From Symbiodinium natans (taxonomy: Eukaryota > Sar > Dinophyceae > Suessiales > Symbiodiniaceae): a stretch of DNA of 64,000 nucleotides. Made by a program: the position numbers and the translations under genes. Positions 56,508 to 64,000 of the stretch are shown one piece after another; position 1 is the first letter of the stretch, and every line of letters starts with the position of its first letter. Location: NCBI GenBank assembly GCA_905221605.1, contig CAJNDS010002436.1, positions 364,467 through 428,466 on the forward strand, written 5' to 3'. The notes under the pieces were generated by a model, which did no database searches, was not told where the DNA came from, and saw nothing but the letters and a program-made list of their open reading frames with translations.

Positions 56508-56620
56508 TCACATAGGTGAACTGCATGGAAAGAAATCGCATAGGCGATCTGTATGACAAGGAAAACTCCAATATTGCAAACTGGAGCCTCCTCCCGAAAT
56601 GAGGATGTCACATAGGTGAC
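56508..56620 (-). other. Three covarying hairpins in the LINE 3' UTR
   Basis: On the plus strand: TCAC-ATAG-GTGA (56508-56519), ATCGC-ATAG-GCGAT (56535-56548) and GTCAC-ATAG-GTGAC (56607-56620). On the element strand the loop is CTAT in each. The stem bases change in pairs while the loop stays fixed, and each hairpin is followed on the plus strand by a similar CT...AT...GAAAA segment. Several LINE families require a 3' stem-loop for template recognition by their RT; that role is inferred here. Confidence 0.75.
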
Positions 56621-56743
56621 CTTCATAGAAGAGAAAAAGCCATACATAGCCAAATGAATGCCTGCAAAAAGCCCATGTCAAGAAAAAGACAGGCTCCTCT
56701 CTCTTGACAGCTGAAATCCACCTGGGCCAGAGATGACCCAAAC

Positions 56744-59700
56744 CTACTTTGCACTCGAGGAAGCAGCCGCTGCAGAGTGACAGAGCTCATTCCGCCACAA
56801 AGACAATGCACCACGAGGAGTGCACCGACCACATCTAGAGCATTGAACTTTCGTGCCATCGTCTGTTGGCACCAAGTGGTGAAACGGTTTCCCAGCACGC
56901 TTGTTGAGCAAAGCACACTGATCATACAATTTGCGGAGCAAGGTTGCTTTCATTTGTCCAGTTGCATTCGTTGCAGCACGCCTATCGCATGTCTCTGTGA
57001 CACCCATCGTCTTGTGCACCCTGATGCGTTCGTGGTTGGTCATCAGCTTCATTTGCTGCACCACTGCTTCAGGATAGCTCTGACCAAGTTTCCAGCTGGA
57101 GCGACGGATGCTTGCAACAACTTCGCAAACAGTGGGCGCAGGCTGCGCAGGCTTCGCAGCATCTTTGCGGACTTTCTTGTCGCTGCTCTCCTCAGCACCA
57201 GCCCGGGGCTGGGCGCTGGAAGCAGCCTCACCAAGTGACTCAGCCGGAGGAACCACCAGCTGCCGAACTGGAGGCTGCACAGACCCCACAGCATTGGCAA
57301 CACAAGGCGGTGGTTGCTTCTTGTTCAAGCGCACTCGCTTTTGTTCGGCTTCAGGGACAGGAGCTGGAGGATGCCAGACCCGGCACTGCAGCTGTTGACG
57401 ATGCACTCCGTTCTTGCCCGGGCCACAGGTACCATCCATGCAAGGATGCCAAAGGCTGAGCTGTCCATTTTGTGTTCGACTTGGTACCGGGGCCTTGTAA
57501 CGCTCATCAGGATGCCATAGAAGATGCCCCTCTGTAAGAGCTGGCACCCAACTGTACGAGCCAATCGGCCTATTAGCCCTATCCAGTGGAAGATTCTGCT
57601 TCGCAATCCATCCAGCCAAAACGCGGCCAACCGTGAGCGGCTGCATGAGTTGAGGCCGCACAGAGAGCCCAAGCGCCGCCGCAAAACCCATCGATCTCAG
57701 GATAACGGCCTTTCGTATAACCGAACCAGGGAAAAGAGAGTTCGGAAAACTGCAAGTCACCCTGGCGATGACGTTGGCCATGCTTTGCGCGGCTTTTTTG
57801 AATGCTTCTGCTTGTTGGACAAGATTGGTAGGGTTCTGGTCCATTTTCCACATCCTGCAACCTGTGGACAAGCTGAAATCAAGCACCAATTCAGCCCATG
57901 TAACATCGGCCACTGTTAACGGATTGTCGGCATCAGGAGTTGTGTACCACTTGAGGTGTCGGAAGTACCATTGCACCGCATGAAAAGCTTCCAGCCCATA
58001 CAGCCAGAACTGCCGAAACTGCGGCGTAACTTGACGCCAGGTGACAGGTTGTGGCACTGCATGGCTGTGTCCATCTTCATCACCTTCTCGAGGCCAAACA
58101 TAATCAGGATAGATGTTGGAAAACTGCGCCGCCGGCAGAGCCTCAACAGCCATAGCCTGATCCCTCTCAGCGCCCGGAGCAGCGCTTTCAGGAGGCGGCT
58201 CCGGAGGATCATTCACCTGGATGTCCTCCGCAGTGGCCGCTTTCTGCGCCTCCAGGATGTCGACACACATGATCTGTATAGCCCGCACCAGCTTGGCATA
58301 CTGCTTGTACTGATCAGCAAGATCATCCGGAGGCTTGACGGAGTCAGCTGCAGCGGTGGCCAACCTGTCTGCTGCAGCATTGTACGCCGTGTGGAGCTGG
58401 TCTTGCCCAGAGCCCCCTCTGCCATGTGCCGCAACCTTGGTGAACTTGAAAAAGACGGAGCCTCCTTTGGCCTGCCACGCATTGGCTGCGTGCTCCAGGA
58501 GATCCGCATTTGCCAAGTCTTTGTAGGAGATGCCCTGCTCAATGCGTCTGAGACCGTCCAGCGTGGCCTTTCGATCGATCAGGATTTCAGTGGGCCTCCA
58601 CGCCGTCCTGATGATGTGGAGAGCTGCCGCAATCTCAGCACGAGCAGCGTCACGGACAACTCCCATCAAAGGAAAGCTTCTGTTGCAACTGTGGTCCTTG
58701 CCATAGTACATCCCACATCCAGCAGATCGTAGCTTTGGAAACTGTGCATGCCGACACGCCCCGTCCGACGCAGTGAGAAGGAAGCCATCGCGAATGACTT
58801 CACATTCCTCATCGCCAGGTTCTGTAGCATGTGCAGCGCCATCTGTCGTTTCTGGGGTATAGCTTTGTACAAACCAATCCTCAGCCTCAGTATGCACGGG
58901 AGCAACGCCGCAGTGAGCCAAACATCCATGCATGAACCACCGCTGCTGTTCTGTAGTGATGGACTTCACGTACTGCCGCAAGCTTTCCCATCGTGGGCAG
59001 GTCCAGAAAAGATGCCAGCCATCCTCTTCTTCATGCCGATCACAGAAAGTGCACCACGGCGTTTCAACCACCTTGGCCCGATGCAGCCGTTGGCGTGTGT
59101 AGAGGGCACCCCCCAAACATCGGCGTAGAATCCCAATCCGCAAAGGAGTTGTGACATTGGGGTTGCGCTCCCAAGTGCGCAACAAGGCAACCGTGATGTC
59201 ATAGTCAACGCCCGCATGCTGGCCAACGTTGTCCTTTCTGTGAGTCCCGTTTGCAATCTTGTCGCGTCTGTAGGATTCCCGCAACTGATGCTCGAAGATG
59301 TTTTTTGCCAAACCACATTGTAATGGAACATCACCGGGTCGCTGAAAAACATCATACTGAGACCAGGTCCATCCCAAATCCCGCGCAACAACGTCAAGTC
59401 TGTGCAAAATACCACCGGTGACCACTTCGGGGCACTGCTGCTTGAGCGCCCATGCGTGTTGTAGTTTGGATCTGGTATGCTCGTCTCGAACAATCTGGCG
59501 TCGCCATAGGCGTAGGGGTTCATGATGCTCTATGGCCTCAACATCGAAACGATGACCTTTGAAGAGAATCGCCAAGGTAATGGCCATGTTTGGCCACATA
59601 TTGTCGCAATTCCACAAGGTCTGACGCAACAATGCCATGTACTCCTTCTTGGCCTTGTCGGAGTATCCCCCTTGTTCTGTGCCAAAAGCTATGGCCGCGG

Positions 59701-62700
59701 AGGCAAAAATGTCCACCAAGTAGCCGCGAACCTGCGGAGTGCCGGGTACACTTCGTATTCGGCGCATGACCGTGATGAGCCGCTGAAGTCTCTCATCTTG
59801 CTTGTCCTCTGGGAAATCACCGCCAAAAGAGAGAAAAGCACCCAGCAGCTTGCCATAGTCTGCTACCGTGAGCGGTTGCCCATACAGGTTTTGCTGCTGC
59901 AAGTGTGCTTTGAGCTCTTCCCCAATTGCAAAAGCGATGGACTTCTCTCCATTCAGCAATCCGCCAGTGTACTCATCGAACTCTATGGTTGCAGCCAAAG
60001 CCGTATCAAGAGTCTCCTGGTCTGGCCCCGTTGTGCTGGAGTCATCATAGAAGGAATACGTCACTGCTAATGGGGCACAAGAGGCCAGATCGCGATGCCA
60101 AACAGCCATATGCATGAGTATGCTGAGTATGCTCCAAGAGCATCCTTGGGGCAAAGCATTCGTGGCTTGAAACACACGTCCGCAGAACTTGCCGATTTTG
60201 AGAAACCTCTTGGTTTGACGACAGAGCCGATTCATGGCAATCCGCACGCCCTCTGGAGCTTGAAAAACTCCCGCCAATCCATCTGTGATGTCAAAGGTGA
60301 GGCGATCAAAGCACTTTTCCCTGTCGAAGAGGAATCCCCCAATCGGGCGACCTTCTAGTTGAGCGACCTCAACATCCAAAGAGAGCATGATGGAGATGTC
60401 ATGCGTGGATCCACCTGCTCTGGCTCCACGCATATTATCTGGCATCCATTGTTCTCTCCACGACTGCATGTGACGGAAACGCAGTGAACTCCAACAACGG
60501 TAGAGTATGCCAAACACTGAGATAGGGCGCTGCTTTCCAGGTTTGGAGACGTCCCCCTTCGGCATCAAGCCTATTTGCGCATACGTGAGGCTCTTGGGCC
60601 ATTGCATGCCTTGCTCGATGGCATCAAAGAAGTCCGCAACAATTTCCCATAAGAAGAGCGGCAGCCGTTGCAGCTCACCCGCTCTCCACCCATCCACGCC
60701 CTTTCCAGCATGTAGTGGCAACTTGTGAACCTGTGCCTTCCAATCTCTGGCAGTGATTTTAGGCAGTTTGCAAGGCTGGCACGCAGGGAAAGTGTGCCCA
60801 TATCGCTGCTGAAAGGCTTCCCAAGTGGGCGGCGTATCATGAGAGTACAGGTTGAAGAGCTTAACCCAGAAATCCTCAAGAGACAGAAGCATATCAGGAA
60901 CTGCTGACTTGACCCCGTCCTCCGCAATCACGTGTGTGATAGGTCGTTGTTCTCGTTGGCGAACCCATTTGCACAAGACACTGCGGTCATTCCGGAAAGA
61001 TTTTCGCAAAGACTCCCGCCACTTTTGGACTCGACCTTGTGCTTGCCGCTTGGCTTCCCAGTCGAATCGTCTGGCAAGAGCATCAACTATGGCCTGCATA
61101 TCCTGGATTGCTGGTTCGGCGTCCGTCCACCACCTGTCCCAATCTGCTTCAAGCAAACCACGACCCTTGCGGCAGAAACTTCTCCATGCCTCAACGCGCT
61201 GTCTGTAGTCAGCCCCGGAAATAGGTCTGCCTTCCGTGTGCCAACGAACATGTCGGCGGGACTGGGCTAGATAAGACCGGCCCTGCTGTAGAAGCTTCTG
61301 AAGTTGTCTCAAATGCATGGTTTGAGCTCCCCCGTTGATGTTTTCCCTCGGCGCCCTCGAGCTGAACTGGTCAAACCTTGGAGGTTGGCCACGACCCAGC
61401 GACCAAGTGCATGGCAGCTCCTCTGCCAGAGCTTCGAGAAAGCATTCCAAACCATGATTTAGCAATTGCCATGCTCTATCAGCCCGACCCAGTTGTAGTG
61501 CATCCCGATATGGAGCCTCTAAGGGTTGCCAAGTGCGTTGGCCCATTTCTTCAAGGGTGGCATCGTCATACTGGGGCATCTTCTTCAAGGGAAAGGGCCT
61601 AGGCTGACGCAGCGTGTACCCTTCCTCTCGAAAAGCTGTAAAATTGAACTCCGCCTCAAGCACAAGGTGGCCTGGAAGGCCAGCATCCCTGACCAGCCGA
61701 AAATCACGCAATGCACTGAGCGCTGTAGAGTTAACCAAAATGTAGTCAATTCGGGTAGCGCCCGGTATTGCTGCATGTTTGTCCCACTGAGGGTCTTGGC
61801 AATACGTGGGAGCCAATCCTCCAGCATGACCAAAAACCTCACCCGCATCATGCCATCTGGACGTAGACAACGCAGTGACAAGGGTAGGTGACTTATCGAC
61901 CTGAATGTTTGCGTCCATACCGATGATGAAGGGCACATCCCCGTATCTAGAGGCCACCTCAAACACTTGCTGCAACATGCGTTCGTTACACTCAAAATGC
62001 TGATCTCGCCGATGCGGGCTTCCACCTCCAGCAAGACCATAGAAGCTGGCAACCATGATGGAGCGATTCCTGGCCAAAGGGACTCGTGCCAGCGCAAACC
62101 GCTGCCGCTCCCAAAGATTGCGGTCCGCATCATATGAGGTATCATGTGCCAGTGTAGACTGCGTGGGCAACCGTGACATGATGGAAACTCCTCCATGTCG
62201 ACCGTTCCAAATAGTGGGCTTGATGTATCGCTGTCCTCCCTCCTGGAGTTCCTGGGAACTTTGAACCGGAACTGGGGCTCCATGAAGTAAGTGGCGACCT
62301 GCGCTCCTTGCTGTGGTAGTGGCTTGCTGTTGTGCCACTGCGGTGAGCCGACTTTCTTGCATTAGTACCACATCTGCATTCCATGACAGCAACTCCGGAG
62401 CATGTGGTCTCCAAGCTGTGATGTTGCAACTGCGAATTACAAATTTGCTCTCCACCGGGACGTTGGGCGCCTCCGATGGTACCACTTGCGGCAGGCCTGC
62501 ATCATAACAGCTTCGGCTTGATGTCTCCCTGCTTTGTTCCCCTTGGCGAGATCCATGAGAAAGATCTCCCGACCCCAATGCGATGTCACTCCTAACCCGG
62601 GAGTTTGTGTCCTGGGATATCAAAGGTGTAACCCGACCACTCTGCTGCCCATGTACTCGCCAGGCCGTCTGAGATGTTGCCATCACTCGGCCCAGGTCAC

Positions 62701-62707
62701 CAAACAT
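56744..62707 (-). CDS. LINE ORF2: endonuclease, reverse transcriptase, RNase H
   Basis: 1987 residues from the ATG at 62707. Endonuclease/exonuclease-type domain at about residues 90-350 (NITAW, LMQESRL, IIGMDANIQ, RIDYILVN). Reverse transcriptase with motif A FLFDREKCFD (about 790), motif B ALPQGCSWS (about 850) and motif C YSFYDDSS (about 883). A zinc-like HC-rich segment (CTFCDRHEEEDGWHLFWTCP) follows. RNase H at about 1310-1450 has ASDGACR, ARAEIAAAL, ILIDRKATLDG and NAAADRLA. A cysteine cluster (CSRCGRC) lies near the C-terminus. All catalytic residues I can check are present, so the copy may be active. Confidence 0.94.
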   Translation of the reverse strand: MFGDLGRVMATSQTAWRVHGQQSGRVTPLISQDTNSRVRSDIALGSGDLSHGSRQGEQSRETSSRSCYDAGLPQVVPSEAPNVPVESKFVIRSCNITAWRPHAPELLSWNADVVLMQESRLTAVAQQQATTTARSAGRHLLHGAPVPVQSSQELQEGGQRYIKPTIWNGRHGGVSIMSRLPTQSTLAHDTSYDADRNLWERQRFALARVPLARNRSIMVASFYGLAGGGSPHRRDQHFECNERMLQQVFEVASRYGDVPFIIGMDANIQVDKSPTLVTALSTSRWHDAGEVFGHAGGLAPTYCQDPQWDKHAAIPGATRIDYILVNSTALSALRDFRLVRDAGLPGHLVLEAEFNFTAFREEGYTLRQPRPFPLKKMPQYDDATLEEMGQRTWQPLEAPYRDALQLGRADRAWQLLNHGLECFLEALAEELPCTWSLGRGQPPRFDQFSSRAPRENINGGAQTMHLRQLQKLLQQGRSYLAQSRRHVRWHTEGRPISGADYRQRVEAWRSFCRKGRGLLEADWDRWWTDAEPAIQDMQAIVDALARRFDWEAKRQAQGRVQKWRESLRKSFRNDRSVLCKWVRQREQRPITHVIAEDGVKSAVPDMLLSLEDFWVKLFNLYSHDTPPTWEAFQQRYGHTFPACQPCKLPKITARDWKAQVHKLPLHAGKGVDGWRAGELQRLPLFLWEIVADFFDAIEQGMQWPKSLTYAQIGLMPKGDVSKPGKQRPISVFGILYRCWSSLRFRHMQSWREQWMPDNMRGARAGGSTHDISIMLSLDVEVAQLEGRPIGGFLFDREKCFDRLTFDITDGLAGVFQAPEGVRIAMNRLCRQTKRFLKIGKFCGRVFQATNALPQGCSWSILSILMHMAVWHRDLASCAPLAVTYSFYDDSSTTGPDQETLDTALAATIEFDEYTGGLLNGEKSIAFAIGEELKAHLQQQNLYGQPLTVADYGKLLGAFLSFGGDFPEDKQDERLQRLITVMRRIRSVPGTPQVRGYLVDIFASAAIAFGTEQGGYSDKAKKEYMALLRQTLWNCDNMWPNMAITLAILFKGHRFDVEAIEHHEPLRLWRRQIVRDEHTRSKLQHAWALKQQCPEVVTGGILHRLDVVARDLGWTWSQYDVFQRPGDVPLQCGLAKNIFEHQLRESYRRDKIANGTHRKDNVGQHAGVDYDITVALLRTWERNPNVTTPLRIGILRRCLGGALYTRQRLHRAKVVETPWCTFCDRHEEEDGWHLFWTCPRWESLRQYVKSITTEQQRWFMHGCLAHCGVAPVHTEAEDWFVQSYTPETTDGAAHATEPGDEECEVIRDGFLLTASDGACRHAQFPKLRSAGCGMYYGKDHSCNRSFPLMGVVRDAARAEIAAALHIIRTAWRPTEILIDRKATLDGLRRIEQGISYKDLANADLLEHAANAWQAKGGSVFFKFTKVAAHGRGGSGQDQLHTAYNAAADRLATAAADSVKPPDDLADQYKQYAKLVRAIQIMCVDILEAQKAATAEDIQVNDPPEPPPESAAPGAERDQAMAVEALPAAQFSNIYPDYVWPREGDEDGHSHAVPQPVTWRQVTPQFRQFWLYGLEAFHAVQWYFRHLKWYTTPDADNPLTVADVTWAELVLDFSLSTGCRMWKMDQNPTNLVQQAEAFKKAAQSMANVIARVTCSFPNSLFPGSVIRKAVILRSMGFAAALGLSVRPQLMQPLTVGRVLAGWIAKQNLPLDRANRPIGSYSWVPALTEGHLLWHPDERYKAPVPSRTQNGQLSLWHPCMDGTCGPGKNGVHRQQLQCRVWHPPAPVPEAEQKRVRLNKKQPPPCVANAVGSVQPPVRQLVVPPAESLGEAASSAQPRAGAEESSDKKVRKDAAKPAQPAPTVCEVVASIRRSSWKLGQSYPEAVVQQMKLMTNHERIRVHKTMGVTETCDRRAATNATGQMKATLLRKLYDQCALLNKRAGKPFHHLVPTDDGTKVQCSRCGRCTPRGALSLWRNELCHSAAAASSSAK

Positions 62708-62782
62708 AGTAAGCAGAATGACAAACCAAAGGCAAATAGCTCTGCGAGGTCGGCGGTGTCCCCTTGCCGAAGCCCCCCCGCT

Positions 62783-64000
62783 TCACTTCGAAAACTTGGC
62801 CCTCTTTTCTGCGACGAGCTCCTCAAGCATTCCCTGGATGTTTCGAAAGCGGTCATCTGTGCTGTCCGCTTTCTGTTCCACCTGGGAGATCCTCGCATCC
62901 ATCGAGTCGAAACGTGCCAGAATTGTTTGATGTCGCTCATCAGTCATCTCCTCATCTTCCTGCGTCGGCTTGGCTGTTTGGGCAAGCTGCAGCTGCTCAA
63001 TGCTTGTCTGCATGTTCTGCACCGTGTCCGTGAGCATCTGCACCTGCTGCTGGAATTTTGTCTCCAAGCCCGCATACCGTACCTCATGCACTTCGCGATG
63101 TGGTGTAGCCGTAGCCTGTGGAGTGGCCGCGCGTTGCTGCGGGCCCCGAATCGTCACCGGGGTTCCAATGGCACCCTTCCCGATCTGAGTGATGTTGAAC
63201 CCTGGCGGGGGAGGTGGCGGGAAAGTGGAAGTTCTTGCCGATGCTGCCGCGGGCGGGGCGCGGACACTGTTGGGCAACTCATTTGCCCCTGAGGCCTTCA
63301 AAGCAACAGTACCCACAGGCTGAATCTCTACCAAGAAATCACCCGATGGCGTGGGCATCGTAACTGCTGTTTGCGCTGGCGCTTTGGGTGCTCGCACCTT
63401 GGCATGGCGAGCTTGCTTGTACACGTAGAAGTCCAAAATCGCACACTCGAAGCCCATCTGGGTGTTGAGCACTGTCTGGGCCTGATCACGCGAAAGGTGC
63501 AGCGGAAGATTTTTAACCACGAACATATCCGCGCCCACCAGTGCGTTGGGACCAAGCACCACCTTTGTAACTGCACTCAAGGCTTGCTTTTCGCACCGAA
63601 CTCCCAAGCCACGGGATGTGCACACCAAACCCATGTGATCCCCAAGACCCTGTAGATCCGCAAGCGCCGTGGTCAGCGGAACTTCATCCTTGTAGTGCAC
63701 AACCTTGTACTTTTCCCTCTCCTCCATCAAGGTGTCTCGGTCACCAAGGTGGGCATGCTCGAAAAAGACTCCGTCACATCCAGAATGTCTCCATACTTCA
63801 CGTTCATGATCATGTGGCGCCTTGAAGAGGACTGAAAGGATCTGGGTGGCTCCCTTTCCGTAAAGTCGTGGACTCCACACATCCAAGATGGTAGGTGTCT
63901 TCTTGTCCTGTGAGAGTAGCTCCGTTTTCTTCTTGAGCAGGGTTTGGGCAAAGTCCCGAAAAGAATTCTTGGAGGTACGGAAAACTCCAAAGGCTTCTTT
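62783..64000 (-). CDS. LINE ORF1, partial at the window edge
   Basis: Open from the window end (first visible residues KEAFGVFRTSKNSFRDFAQT) to TGA at 62783, at least 405 codons; no ATG start is visible, so it begins beyond 64000. Features: a folded N-terminal part including FVVKNLPLHLSRDQA, a proline-rich linker (PPPPPPGFN) and a C-terminal coiled coil (ETKFQQQVQMLTDTVQNMQT...). It ends 75 nt before ORF2 and in the same frame. Confidence 0.82.
   Translation of the reverse strand, partial: KEAFGVFRTSKNSFRDFAQTLLKKKTELLSQDKKTPTILDVWSPRLYGKGATQILSVLFKAPHDHEREVWRHSGCDGVFFEHAHLGDRDTLMEEREKYKVVHYKDEVPLTTALADLQGLGDHMGLVCTSRGLGVRCEKQALSAVTKVVLGPNALVGADMFVVKNLPLHLSRDQAQTVLNTQMGFECAILDFYVYKQARHAKVRAPKAPAQTAVTMPTPSGDFLVEIQPVGTVALKASGANELPNSVRAPPAAASARTSTFPPPPPPGFNITQIGKGAIGTPVTIRGPQQRAATPQATATPHREVHEVRYAGLETKFQQQVQMLTDTVQNMQTSIEQLQLAQTAKPTQEDEEMTDERHQTILARFDSMDARISQVEQKADSTDDRFRNIQGMLEELVAEKRAKFSK

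Larger units (their letters stand above)
56507..64000 (-). mobile_element. Second LINE-type retrotransposon, running off the window
   Basis: Minus-strand ORF1 (from beyond 64000 to 62783) and ORF2 (62707-56744) followed by a 3' UTR with three hairpins. It has the same orientation as beta-tubulin and ends within about 60 bp of the tubulin acceptor at 56447, so it is probably intronic. The exact 3' end and any target duplication are not clear. The family differs from the LINE at 13-23 kb in domain order and sequence. Confidence 0.88.

Overview
The window looks like nuclear DNA of a dinoflagellate (Symbiodiniaceae-like or a relative; species not determinable here). The grounds are: a beta-tubulin gene whose introns use GC or GA instead of GT at the 5' splice site, dozens of TTTAGGG/CCCTAAA (plant/alveolate-type telomere) arrays far from any visible chromosome end, very small exons in sparse coding DNA, LINE-type and Copia-like retroelements, and a membrane-protein gene with a leader resembling dinoflagellate plastid-targeting peptides. 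There is no bacterial operon, rRNA, tRNA or CRISPR structure.

Layout. 1-13 kb: short unique islands, many exon-like on the minus strand, separated by telomere-motif arrays; a multi-exon minus-strand gene of unrecognised function occupies about 10.9-13.2 kb. 13.18-23.12 kb: a nearly 10 kb minus-strand LINE-type retrotransposon (ORF1 with zinc finger and coiled coil; ORF2 with an in-frame minisatellite, RNase H, endonuclease, reverse transcriptase and zinc fingers) sitting inside a TTTAGGG array. 23-28 kb: more arrays and islands. 28.3-32.6 kb: a minus-strand leucine-rich-repeat gene whose eight tiny exons splice together in phase; six of the seven introns between them hold telomere-motif arrays and several hold fold-back (MITE-like) elements. 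35.26-39.59 kb: a complete young LTR element with near-identical LTRs, a 5-bp target duplication, a Copia-type half-tRNA-Met primer site and a gag-protease ORF but no integrase or reverse transcriptase. 39.6-53 kb: arrays, fold-back families and small exon-like pieces. 53-64 kb: no telomere-motif arrays; a DUF1275/YoaK-like membrane protein gene, the 3' half of beta-tubulin in six exons, and a second LINE (ORF1, then endonuclease-RT-RNase H) lying in the same orientation directly upstream of the tubulin exons, probably inside a tubulin intron.

The most interesting signal is that telomere-motif arrays behave like inserted sequence in introns. In the LRR gene an 85-bp array sits in a 178-bp GC-AG intron between two 14-bp near-identical direct repeats, and the flanking exons join in frame into a textbook LRR. 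A second array at 10.1 kb has a 13-bp direct repeat. This suggests telomere-motif insertion into DNA breaks or introns as an intron-shaping process, later used as landing ground by retroelements.
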